Below, piece after piece: positions 56,446 to 64,000 of a stretch of DNA of 64,000 bases (positions are counted from its first letter, which is position 1; the number at the start of each line of letters is the position of its first letter). The stretch covers positions 274,341 to 338,340 of the forward strand of contig JAUNTX010000003.1 of the NCBI GenBank assembly GCA_030538475.1, read 5' to 3'. The notes below the pieces were generated by a model that ran no database searches, was not told the origin of the DNA, and worked only from the letters and a program-made list of their open reading frames with translations. The position numbers and the translations under genes were made by a program. The DNA comes from Dermabacter sp. (GTDB taxonomy: Bacteria > Actinomycetota > Actinomycetes > Actinomycetales > Dermabacteraceae).

Positions 56446-57662
56446 GTGAAAAGTCCTTGCCCGAACGGCGCCCCCACCAGCGCCGATGTCCCCGAGGGCG
56501 CGGTGAACAGCGAGGTGAACCAGCTGAGCAGGTCATCCACGCGCGCCCCGAGGAGTTGAATCATCGTCTGGCCACCGGTCGTGACCGACAGTGCCACCAC
56601 CAGGGCGGCAATCCCCGCCACCAGCAGCAGGCTGAGCTGGGCCGACGAGATGCGCTGGCGGTACAGCCGCGAGACGCCCTTCGCGTCCACAAGCTTCGAT
56701 CCCACACGCAGACGCGTCAGGAAGGTGGAGCTCATGCCCGCGCGGCCCTTGTCCAGAAACTCTTCGAGGGTGCCGTGAGTGCCGACGGCGACGATGACAT
56801 CGGCGCCCTTGTCGTCGGCGAGCAGCATGGCGATGTCCTCGCTGGTTCCCGAGGCGGCGAACGTGACCGCCCCGTCGGCGAGGCCCAACTCGCGCACGCG
56901 CTCGAGTCCCGGGGCGCGCCCGTCGCGATAGGCGTGCACCACGATTTCGGCGCCGCTCTTGAGGCAGCGATCGGAGACCGAATCCATGTCGCCGATGATC
57001 ATGTCGAGCCGGTATCCCGCCTCGAGCACGGCATCCGCGCCGCCGTCCACACCGATGATGACCGGCCGGTTTTCCCGAATGAACGGCTGAAGCGCCTGCA
57101 GGTCTTCGCGGTAGTGGTAGCCGCGCACGACGATCAGCACGGGCCGGTCCTGGAACTCGGTCACCACGTCCGGCGTGCCCACGCCGTCGATGAGCAGTTC
57201 GCGCTCGCGCAGCATGTATTCCATCGTGTTCTGGGCGAAGGCTTCGAGCTGCTCGCTGAGGCCCTCGCGGGCCTGCGCGAGCTTGACCTCCACGAGGGCG
57301 GGCGTATAGACCTGCCCCGAGAGCCTCTCGCCCTCCGACGTCGAGACGGTGGGTCCCTCAATCGTGACGAGGCGACCTTCGCGCACCGTCTCCATGAGGT
57401 CCTGGTCCACGACATCGAGCACGCGAATGCCCGCATCGACCAGGATCTTCGGGCCCATGTTCGGGTAGCGGCCGGAGATGGAGCGGGCGGCGTTGATGAC
57501 CGCGACCGGTTGGCGGGCCACGAGTGCTTCCGCCGCCACCCGGTCGAGGTCCTCGTGGTCGATAATCGCGATGTCCCCGGCCTGGATGCGGCTCGTGAGG
57601 TCCTTCGTTCGGCGTCCCACGCGCGCCGTCCCCGTGAGCGGGGCCAGATCCACGGCGCTCAT
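56442..57662 (-). CDS. steA: SteA-like cell-separation protein (thiamin pyrophosphokinase-like fold)
   Basis: A soluble N-terminal part related to thiamin pyrophosphokinase is followed by a C-terminal membrane helix (about residues 340-362, LSLLLVAGIAALVVALSV). The middle contains PVIIGVDGGADAVLEAGYRLDMIIGDMDSVS, cut by the family motif GDMDS. In Corynebacterium SteA works with SteB in the RipC-FtsEX cell-separation route. 406 residues. The ATG at 57662 overlaps the recN stop by 4 bases. The steA-steB-recN neighbourhood is conserved (Rv1696-Rv1698). Confidence 0.88.
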   Translation of the reverse strand: MSAVDLAPLTGTARVGRRTKDLTSRIQAGDIAIIDHEDLDRVAAEALVARQPVAVINAARSISGRYPNMGPKILVDAGIRVLDVVDQDLMETVREGRLVTIEGPTVSTSEGERLSGQVYTPALVEVKLAQAREGLSEQLEAFAQNTMEYMLRERELLIDGVGTPDVVTEFQDRPVLIVVRGYHYREDLQALQPFIRENRPVIIGVDGGADAVLEAGYRLDMIIGDMDSVSDRCLKSGAEIVVHAYRDGRAPGLERVRELGLADGAVTFAASGTSEDIAMLLADDKGADVIVAVGTHGTLEEFLDKGRAGMSSTFLTRLRVGSKLVDAKGVSRLYRQRISSAQLSLLLVAGIAALVVALSVTTGGQTMIQLLGARVDDLLSWFTSLFTAPSGTSALVGAPFGQGLFT

Positions 57663-59386
57663 GCGGCCCCCAGGGCGGAGCGTTCGAGCAGTTCCCGGGC
57701 GTGCGTGAGGGCGCTGTCGGATTCCTCATCGCCCGAGAGCATCCGCGCGAGTTCCCGCACCCGCTCCTCGCCGTCGAGCGGCATGACGCGCGAGGTTGTC
57801 TGTCCCGAATCCTCGGTGTCCTTGACGATCCTCAGGTGTGTTTGGGCGCACGAGGCCACTTGCGGCAGGTGGGTGACCACGATGACCTGGGCGCTCTCGG
57901 CGAGCCGTGCGAGCCGTTCGCCGACGGCGCGCGCGGCGCGGCCCCCGATCCCGGCATCGATCTCGTCGAAGATGAAGACGGGGTGCTGGCCGCCGTGGCG
58001 CTGATCGGCGAGCGCTGCCATGGCCACTTCGAGGGCGAGCATCACGCGGGAGAGTTCGCCGCCGGACGCGCCCGTGGCGAGCGGCAGAAAGTCCGCGCCG
58101 GGATGGGGCCGCAGTTCGAAAGCGACCGCGTCGGCGCCGTGGGCTTTGAGGGGAGCTTCGCTCACGCGGATGCGCACCGCGGCGCCCGGCATTTCCAGGG
58201 CTTCCAGTTCCGCCTCGATGCGCTCGGCCAGCAGCGTCGCCGCGTGGCGGCGCGCCTCGGTGATCTGTGCGGCGGTGCCGTCGAGGGACGCATCGAGCTG
58301 GGCGATCCGCTCCTTCGCGCTTGCGAGCCGTTCGGCCCCACCGTCGAGTTCTTCGAGTATCGCGATTCCGTGCTGCGAGGCCTCCAGAAGTTCGGTGACG
58401 CTGCGGGCCCCGTCGAGCTGGGGTCCCACCTCTCGCACAAGCACGCTCAGTTCGTGCAGGCGCTCGTTCGCCTCGGCCAGGCGGCCGGGCGATGCGGTGG
58501 AGTCGTCCCGGCGGAGCGAGAGTTCCCGGGCCACGTCGCTCACCTCGTCGCGCAGGGCTTGCACGCGCGCGGCGAGGCTCGCCCCGTCGGCTGCGGGCTG
58601 GGCGCTCGCGAGAGTCGAGATGGAGGTCATGGCGCTGAGCGCGCGGTCGGCGTAGGCGAGCATGCTCGCGCTCTCGTCGCCGACAAGCGCCATGAGCGCT
58701 TCGTCGTAGGCGTCCACTTCTTCGCCCGCGCGCGTGAGCTGCTCGATTTCCGCCCGCACCTCGTCATCTTCGCCCGGGTAGGTGTGCGCGGCCTCGAGCC
58801 GCTCCAGCACGTGCGTGAGCTCTGCCTGGCGCTGCTCCCTGTCCCGCAGCTGCTCGACGAGCCGGGCCACCTCCGCGGCGAGCGTCTCGCGCTCGGCGAA
58901 GGCCGCCGCGTGATCCGCGAGCACGCGCGCCTGGTCCTCGCTCAGCACCGCATCCAGGGCTTCCCGCTGCAGTCGGGGGTCACGAAGGCGCTGCTGATCG
59001 CTCTGGCCGTGAATCGTGATCTCGCTGCCCACCAGATCGGCGAGGGTTGAGACGGGCACGGGGACCCCACCCACGTGCGCGCGCGAGCGGCCGTCCTTGG
59101 TCACGCGGCGCACCACGAGGTATTCGCCGTCTTCGGCATCGGCGCCGAGCTCATCGAGCGTGCGGGCCAGCGCGGTGCCGTCGGCGGCCTGTACCCGCCC
59201 CTCGACGGTGCTCGAGATGCCCGCGCGGCGCGAGTCGAGCCGCCTGCCCATGAGCAGGCCCAGGCCGGTCACGACCATCGTCTTGCCCGCGCCCGTTTCC
59301 CCCGTGAGCGCGGTAAATCCCGGACCGAAGTCCAGGATGGCCTCGTTGATGACACCGATGCGGTGAATGGACAGTGACTTCAGCAT
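57659..59386 (-). CDS. recN: DNA repair protein RecN
   Basis: SMC-like ATPase for double-strand break repair. Walker A is in LTGETGAGKTMVV, the long central coiled coil spans about residues 150-370, the ABC signature reads SGGELSRVMLALEVAM and Walker B is FIFDEIDAGIGG. 575 residues. The ATG follows the nadK stop directly (TGAATG). No SOS box was recognised. Confidence 0.95.
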   Translation of the reverse strand: MLKSLSIHRIGVINEAILDFGPGFTALTGETGAGKTMVVTGLGLLMGRRLDSRRAGISSTVEGRVQAADGTALARTLDELGADAEDGEYLVVRRVTKDGRSRAHVGGVPVPVSTLADLVGSEITIHGQSDQQRLRDPRLQREALDAVLSEDQARVLADHAAAFAERETLAAEVARLVEQLRDREQRQAELTHVLERLEAAHTYPGEDDEVRAEIEQLTRAGEEVDAYDEALMALVGDESASMLAYADRALSAMTSISTLASAQPAADGASLAARVQALRDEVSDVARELSLRRDDSTASPGRLAEANERLHELSVLVREVGPQLDGARSVTELLEASQHGIAILEELDGGAERLASAKERIAQLDASLDGTAAQITEARRHAATLLAERIEAELEALEMPGAAVRIRVSEAPLKAHGADAVAFELRPHPGADFLPLATGASGGELSRVMLALEVAMAALADQRHGGQHPVFIFDEIDAGIGGRAARAVGERLARLAESAQVIVVTHLPQVASCAQTHLRIVKDTEDSGQTTSRVMPLDGEERVRELARMLSGDEESDSALTHARELLERSALGAA

Positions 59387-60361
59387 TCAGACCTCTTGTG
59401 CCGCCTGGGCGTCGGCAAAGCGCGCATCGGGGCCTCGCCCGCGCCATCCCTGGACGGGAAGCCGGAACTTGTCCACGAGCCTCGTGGTGAACGGCGTCTC
59501 CTTGAGGCGCGCGAAACGCACACTGTTGGGTGAGAGCTCGCCTTCGACCCGCTGGCCGCGCAGCACGTCGAGGGTGCGGCGGCCATCCAGGGTGAGCAGC
59601 GCGTCGGCGGGCGATTCGGTGCTGACCTGGATTTCCACCTTGGAGGAGCGGCCCAGGACCATGGGGCGGGCAAAGAGCGCGTGCGCCGCGAGCGGCATGA
59701 CGAGCATCGCGTCCACCTCCGGCCACATGACCGGTCCCCCGGCGGAAAACGCGTAGGCCGTGGATCCCGTGGGGGTGCTGAGCAGGACGCCGTCGCAGCC
59801 GAACTCGGAGACGGGGCGGGAATCAATGCCGACCACCACGTAGATCATGCGCTGGCGGTCCGCCTTCTCGAGGCTCGCTTCGTTGAGCGCCCAGTGGGTC
59901 GCGACCACGCGGCCGTCCGCGTCCATGATGTTCACGGCGAGCGTGCTGCGGTTTTCGAGCACGTAGTCGCCGTCGATGAGCCGGTGCACCGTGGTCTCCA
60001 GCTGCGCGACCTCGCTTTCGGCCAGGAAGCCCACGTGGCCCAGGTTCACGCCGTGCACGGGAATGTCGCCCGGGCGGGTGACCTCGAGGGCGCGCAGAAT
60101 CGTGCCGTCGCCGCCGAGCACAATGCACAGTTCCACATCGCTCGGGATCTCCGGGCCGGTCACGATGTCCACGCATCCGCCCTCGACGAACCCCAGTAGG
60201 CCCTCCGGCACGATGCGGGGATCCGCCGCCCGAATCTCCTCCACTTGCGAGGCCGTGAGCACGGGGCGCACCGGCGTGAGCGACAGGTCTTCGGCCACCC
60301 GCAACAGCGCGCGCAGGGCGCTCTCGCGACCCGTATGCACGTACAGCAAGAAACGCCTCAC
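59387..60361 (-). CDS. nadK: NAD kinase
   Basis: Makes NADP from NAD. Conserved motifs: GGDGTIL, NLGHVGFLAE, STPTGSTAYAFSAGGP and a conserved NEAS region. 324 residues. Its ATG overlaps the tlyA stop by 4 bases. The tlyA-nadK-recN order is a hallmark of actinobacteria. Confidence 0.96.
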   Translation of the reverse strand: MRRFLLYVHTGRESALRALLRVAEDLSLTPVRPVLTASQVEEIRAADPRIVPEGLLGFVEGGCVDIVTGPEIPSDVELCIVLGGDGTILRALEVTRPGDIPVHGVNLGHVGFLAESEVAQLETTVHRLIDGDYVLENRSTLAVNIMDADGRVVATHWALNEASLEKADRQRMIYVVVGIDSRPVSEFGCDGVLLSTPTGSTAYAFSAGGPVMWPEVDAMLVMPLAAHALFARPMVLGRSSKVEIQVSTESPADALLTLDGRRTLDVLRGQRVEGELSPNSVRFARLKETPFTTRLVDKFRLPVQGWRGRGPDARFADAQAAQEV

Positions 60362-61203
60362 GCTTCACCCTCTCGATGCGTCGGGGATCGGCCTTCGGCA
60401 ACGGCCGCCCGCACTCCACGTGCGATCATGTCATACTCACTCGGGCCCAGCGGGCAGGGCGCGGATGTGCGCGTGAGAGCGAGGAAGAACTCACGGTTGC
60501 CGTCGGCCCCTCGGATCACGCTCGGGCGCAGGCCCGTGAGGGCGAGGCAATTCTCGCCCGCACTGGCAGCCACCGACTCCACCGCCTCGCGCCACAGCGC
60601 GGGATCGCTCACGACGCCCGAATTCGGCAGCCGGGACTTGCCTACCTCAAACTGGGGCTTCACCATGACGAGCGCCCGGGCGCCGGGGCGCATCACGCGC
60701 GCCATCGCCTCGGTGAGGTGGGTGAGGGAAATGAACGAAACGTCGGAGACCACGAGGTCGATGGGGCCCGTTACCTCGGGCGTCAGCGTGCGCGCGTCGG
60801 TGCCTTCGAGGCTGAGCACGCGCGGATCGCGGGCGAGGGAGTCGACCAGTTGGCCGTGGCCCACATCGACCGCGACCACGCTGAGCGCGCCCGCGCGCAG
60901 GAGGGCGTCGGTGAATCCGCCGGTCGAGGCGCCAATATCCAGGGCGCGCACCCCGCGAGCATCCACGCCGAGGTCCGGGTCCTTGAGGGCTCCCACGAGC
61001 TTGTACGCGCCGCGGGAAGCGTATTCCCCGCCGACGGGCACATCCTGGACACTCAGCTCATCGCCATCCGTCACCTGGGTGGAGGGCCGGGTCACGCTCT
61101 GGCCGTTGAGCCGGGCCCGCCCCTCGAGGACGATGCGGCGGCCGTGCGAGCGCGAGGAGGCGAAACCCGATGTCCACAGCGCAATGTCTATCCGCGTGGG
61201 CAC
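60358..61203 (-). CDS. tlyA: TlyA-family rRNA 2'-O-methyltransferase
   Basis: An N-terminal S4 RNA-binding domain (RIDIALWTSGFASSRSHGRR) is joined to an FtsJ-like methyltransferase with LDIGASTGGFTDALL and the VVSDVSFISL motif. The mycobacterial enzyme methylates 16S and 23S rRNA, and its loss confers capreomycin resistance. 281 residues. Six bases separate it from the upstream HAD gene stop. Confidence 0.95.
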   Translation of the reverse strand: MPTRIDIALWTSGFASSRSHGRRIVLEGRARLNGQSVTRPSTQVTDGDELSVQDVPVGGEYASRGAYKLVGALKDPDLGVDARGVRALDIGASTGGFTDALLRAGALSVVAVDVGHGQLVDSLARDPRVLSLEGTDARTLTPEVTGPIDLVVSDVSFISLTHLTEAMARVMRPGARALVMVKPQFEVGKSRLPNSGVVSDPALWREAVESVAASAGENCLALTGLRPSVIRGADGNREFFLALTRTSAPCPLGPSEYDMIARGVRAAVAEGRSPTHREGEA

Positions 61204-61209
61204 CGGGAC

Positions 61210-62241
61210 CTACCGAAACAGCGGCGGCGTCAGCTCCGACCCTTCGGCGCTCACCACGTCACCCGTGAACGCTTCCTCGGGGCTGAGCGCGCTCACGAGG
61301 GAGATCACGAGCTGCGGCACGCGCCAACTGGATGTCGCTCCGCTCACCTCGATGCGCTCCTTCGTGAATGTCGCGCTCACGTCGCCAAAGCGGGCCCACG
61401 AGCCCTCGATAACGGGGGACGTGGCCGGGCCCTGCAGGTGGGACAGGTCGGGGCGGATGAACGTGGGGCGCTGGATCGGCGGCGCGGCCACCGCATCGCG
61501 CCAGCTCGAGACGCCCGTGAGCGTGTGGAAGGTGGGGATTCCCGCCCGGTTGCCGCCCTCGAGGTCGGTGTCGAGTCGATCGCCGACGGCGAGGGGCCGG
61601 GTCGCTCCCGCGCGCTCGGCCGCCACGAGGAACATGTCCGGCTCCGGCTTGCCCGCCGACCGGGGCGTCACGCCCGTCGCGTGAGTCAGGGCGGCCACGA
61701 GCGAGCCGTTGCCGGGGGCGAAGCCCCGCTCGGTCGGCAGGGTGGAATCCACGTTCGTCGCCACGTAGATCGCGCCGTGGCCAATCGCGTACGCGGCTTC
61801 CGCAAGGTCGCGCCAACCCACCGTCGGCGCGAAGCCGTGCAGGACCGCTGCCACCTCGGGGGTGTCCTCGCGTACCGGGATGAAGCCCTGGGCGGACAGC
61901 TCCGCCAGGATGCCTTCTCCGCCGACGACGAGCACGTGCGAGCCGGGCTCAATGAGCGTGGCCAGCAGCGCCGTGGCCACCATCGGGGAGTTCACCACTT
62001 CATCCGGCTTCGCCTCGAAGCCGAGGCTGCCCAGGTGATCGACCACCATCTGCGGGGTGCGCGAGGCGTTATTCGTGGCGAAGCTCAGGGCGAGGCCGCG
62101 CGCCCGCGCCACCTCAACGGCCTCGACCGCGTGATCGATCGCGCGCGAGCCGTGGATGAGCGTCCCATCCATGTCCAGCAAGAGCGCGTCGAAGACATCG
62201 AGGAACGACGGCTGCACGCCGCGGTCAGGAACGATCATCAT
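61210..62241 (-). CDS. HAD-IIA family phosphatase (NagD-like)
   Basis: Nucleophile motif LLLDMDGTLIHG (near residues 21-32), FATNNASRTP and GDRLDTDLEGGNRAG with the final Asp pair place it in HAD-IIA. It has a C-terminal extension of about 80 residues after the HAD core. 343 residues. The substrate is unknown; mycobacterial Rv1692 is reported as a glycerol-3-phosphate phosphatase. The start overlaps the upstream gene stop by 17 bases. Confidence 0.85.
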   Translation of the reverse strand: MMIVPDRGVQPSFLDVFDALLLDMDGTLIHGSRAIDHAVEAVEVARARGLALSFATNNASRTPQMVVDHLGSLGFEAKPDEVVNSPMVATALLATLIEPGSHVLVVGGEGILAELSAQGFIPVREDTPEVAAVLHGFAPTVGWRDLAEAAYAIGHGAIYVATNVDSTLPTERGFAPGNGSLVAALTHATGVTPRSAGKPEPDMFLVAAERAGATRPLAVGDRLDTDLEGGNRAGIPTFHTLTGVSSWRDAVAAPPIQRPTFIRPDLSHLQGPATSPVIEGSWARFGDVSATFTKERIEVSGATSSWRVPQLVISLVSALSPEEAFTGDVVSAEGSELTPPLFR

Positions 62242-64000
62242 GGCTCTCCTCGTCGTCCTCAGTCACCGTCTCCTCGGGCGCCTGTTCAGGCGCCTGCTCG
62301 CGAGTCTCGTCCGCTGCCTCGGGCGTCTGGGCCTCGTCGGCGTCGTCGTCCAGATCAGCGCCGGCCGACAGCTCTGGCTCGGAGGCAGATTCGGATTCGT
62401 CTCCGTGATCCGCGGCGTTGGCTGCCGCTTCTTCGGCCATGGCTTCCTCGGCGGCCTCGCGCATGTATTCGGCGTACACGTCCACGACGCCGATCTGCTC
62501 GTCGGTCATGAGGCTCGGATCTTCGCGCTCGCGAGGTTCACGGCCCAGGCGCTCGCCCGCGTCGGTCTCTTCGTCAATGTCGGCGTCGGCCGCGAGCGTG
62601 ACCCACTTGCGGGCCTCTTCGGCATGGCCCTGGGCCTCGAGCACGTCGGCGTAGGCGAGCCACAGCCGCACCTGCCACGAACCGTCCACCTTGTGCCGCA
62701 GCGCGGGGACCTCGAGCGTGGCCAGCGCGGTATCAAGGTCACCCATGTCGGCGTAGGCCCCGGCCACCACGATCATGAGTTCAATCGTCTCGACGTTGCT
62801 GAGCTTGCTCGCCTCGGGCATCTGCGCCACATCGAGCGCCTTTTCCGGGCGTCCGAGCCCGCGTTCGCAGTCGGCGATCATTGGCAGCAGGTCCACGCGG
62901 CCGCTCATGCGCATCGCCGCGCGCAGTTCGCGCACCGCGGGCTTGTAGTCACCCGCCTGGTAGAGCAGGGCGCCGTAGAGTTCGCGCACGGCGGGCACGC
63001 GGGCGCCGAAGCGCGCCGCCCATTTGGCGTGCTCCACGGCACGGGCCTCGTCGTCCTCTTCCGAGGCGAGGGCGCACGCCACGAGGTGCCGCGCCACCCG
63101 CTCGGCCTGTTCCTGCGTCAGGGCCTTGAGTTCGCCGCGCAGTTCACCCGGGAGTTCCTTCCCCGTGATCTCCGCAGGAACGTAGGGTTCGCGACCTTCG
63201 CGCAGGCGCTCTTCGCGATCCGCCGCGAAAGCTTCGGGGGTATCGAGACGCTCACGGGCTTCCTGGCGTCGTCGGTCGCGTTCGTCTCGCCCGCCGCCGT
63301 CACGGCCGCGGTTGTCCTCGCGGCGTCCGCCACCGCGTTCATCCCGTCCGCGCGGGCCGGAGCCTCGCGAGTCAAAGGAGCGTTCCTGGCCGCGCTGGGG
63401 TCGCTTGTCGCCCTGGCGTTCGCGGAAGCCGCCGCGGTCGTTGTCGCGCTTGCCCTGGTAGCCGCCCTGGCGGTTATCGTCCCGGCGACCCTGGTAGCCG
63501 CCTCGCGAGTCATCGCGGTTGCCGCGGTATCCACCCTGGCGGTCACCGTCGCGTCGGCCCTGGTACCCGCCACGCCGGTCATCGTCACGACGCCCCTGGT
63601 ACCCACCGCGCGTATCCTCCCGATTCCCGCGGTATCCACCCCGCGAATCCTCGCGATTGCCGCGGTATCCACCCTGGCGGTCACCGTCGCGTCGGCCCTG
63701 GTACCCGCCACGCCGGTCATCGTCACGACGCCCCTGGTACCCACCGCGCGTATCCCCCCGATTCCCGCGGTATCCACCCTGACGGTCATCGTCTCGACGG
63801 CCCTGGTATCCACCGTGACGGTTGTCGTCACGGCGTCCCTGGTATCCCCCGCGCGAATCGTCCCGATTCCCCCGGTATCCACCCTGGCGGTCATCGTCTC
63901 GACGGCCTTGGTATCCACCACGCCGATCATCGTCGCGCTTGCCCAGGTATCCACCACGGGAGTCATCGCGGGTGCCGCGGTATCCACCACGGTCGTTGTC
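62225..64000 (-). CDS. RGG-repeat / TPR protein (5' end outside window)
   Basis: The frame is open from 64000 to the TGA at 62225, giving 591 visible residues and no start codon, so the gene begins beyond the right edge. Residues 1-195 are at least 17 tandem 11-12-residue units of the form D-[DNG]-[DNST]-R-x-G-G-Y-[QRL]-G-[RNK]-R. A basic Arg/Gln/Glu linker follows (to about 265), then YVPAEITGKELPGELR and a helical, TPR-like domain (about 285-480), and an acidic tail to the end. A GTG at 63097 can look like a start but lies in the middle. The homologue Rv1691 is a TPR protein. Function unknown; the repeats suggest RNA binding or condensate formation. Confidence 0.82.
   Translation of the reverse strand, partial: DNDRGGYRGTRDDSRGGYLGKRDDDRRGGYQGRRDDDRQGGYRGNRDDSRGGYQGRRDDNRHGGYQGRRDDDRQGGYRGNRGDTRGGYQGRRDDDRRGGYQGRRDGDRQGGYRGNREDSRGGYRGNREDTRGGYQGRRDDDRRGGYQGRRDGDRQGGYRGNRDDSRGGYQGRRDDNRQGGYQGKRDNDRGGFRERQGDKRPQRGQERSFDSRGSGPRGRDERGGGRREDNRGRDGGGRDERDRRRQEARERLDTPEAFAADREERLREGREPYVPAEITGKELPGELRGELKALTQEQAERVARHLVACALASEEDDEARAVEHAKWAARFGARVPAVRELYGALLYQAGDYKPAVRELRAAMRMSGRVDLLPMIADCERGLGRPEKALDVAQMPEASKLSNVETIELMIVVAGAYADMGDLDTALATLEVPALRHKVDGSWQVRLWLAYADVLEAQGHAEEARKWVTLAADADIDEETDAGERLGREPREREDPSLMTDEQIGVVDVYAEYMREAAEEAMAEEAAANAADHGDESESASEPELSAGADLDDDADEAQTPEAADETREQAPEQAPEETVTEDDEESHDDRS
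63416..64000 (-). repeat. Tandem coding repeats, 33-36 bases each
   Basis: Seventeen in-frame units in alternating 11- and 12-residue lengths. The core R-x-G-G-Y-Q-G is present in all but the last unit, which has GGF. The array extends past the window edge. Unit DNA is similar but not identical, except for the duplicated block described next. Confidence 0.95.
63519..63779 (-). repeat. Recent 138-base segmental duplication inside the repeat array
   Basis: Bases 63519-63641 and 63657-63779 match over 123 positions with a single difference (63618 versus 63756). The offset is 138 bases, or four units. This indicates duplication more recent than the origin of the other units. Confidence 0.9.

Noticed and set aside
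63118..63990. Thr/Val/Asp-rich open frame of 290 codons over the repeat array
   Set aside because: Wrong frame of the RGG-repeat gene. The frame that continues to the TPR domain and the stop at 62225 is the coding one.
63416..64000. CRISPR-like array of 33-36-base repeats
   Set aside because: There are no unique spacers; every unit is in-frame coding sequence of one protein and period lengths are multiples of three.

Overview
The window is a stretch of a high-GC actinobacterial chromosome. The evidence is the GC-rich codon use, frequent GTG starts, long runs of 4-base ATGA/GTGA start/stop overlaps, and gene order matching conserved actinobacterial neighbourhoods. Three blocks correspond, from memory, to Mycobacterium tuberculosis regions: Rv2580c-Rv2614c (hisS, MBL hydrolase, rel, apt, secF, secD, yajC, ruvBAC, yebC, HIT, thrS), Rv2670c-Rv2681 (zapE, RibD-like reductase, msrB, DUF3000, RNase D) and Rv1691-Rv1700 (TPR protein, HAD phosphatase, tlyA, nadK, recN, steA, steB, Nudix). 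Nothing points to mycolic-acid bacteria. A eukaryotic-type UDP-glucose pyrophosphorylase, a GlgX-TreY-TreZ operon and a DUF349 protein would suit Micrococcales or Actinomycetales, but I cannot name a genus.

Layout. Bases 1-4196 hold the 5' part of a GapB-type gap gene and a divergent bifunctional putA. Bases 4295-6327 are a more AT-rich scar: a decayed ISL3-family transposase, an orphan membrane protein and an empty stretch. Bases 6328-9572 carry divergent UDP-glucose pyrophosphorylase and metG. Bases 9583-15523 form a siroheme and nitrite assimilation locus: a CbiX-type chelatase, hemD, a SUMT with a decayed dehydrogenase-like N-terminus, nirB, and a divergently transcribed nirD. Then come tag, a siderophore-interacting flavoprotein, trxA, hisS, an MBL hydrolase, a DUF349 protein and an AbiEi-like orphan. 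Bases 22597-36176 are a long minus-strand housekeeping run (rel, apt, secF, secD, yajC, ruvB, ruvA, ruvC, yebC, a PrsW peptidase, HIT, thrS). After a Pr6Pr membrane protein, a HAD phosphatase and a DUF1801 protein come two divergent tRNA operons (Gly-Cys-Val leftward, Val-Gly rightward).

Bases 39304-46073 encode GlgX, TreY and TreZ, which convert glycogen to trehalose. Bases 46026-50897 are the zapE/RibD/orphan/msrB/DUF3000/rnd block. From beyond base 64000 leftward to 50894 runs one tightly coupled operon: an RGG-repeat/TPR protein, a HAD phosphatase, tlyA, nadK, recN, steA, steB, a MraY-like enzyme, a MurJ-like flippase, a GT4 glycosyltransferase and a Nudix hydrolase.

The two most interesting items are the right-hand gene, whose N-terminus is at least 17 tandem Arg/Gly/Tyr-rich repeats that still show recent DNA-level duplication, and the start/stop-coupled MraY-like/MurJ-like/GT4 trio attached to the SteA-SteB cell-separation genes. 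Many genes also have a -10 box 6-8 bases from the start codon, which points to widespread leaderless transcripts.
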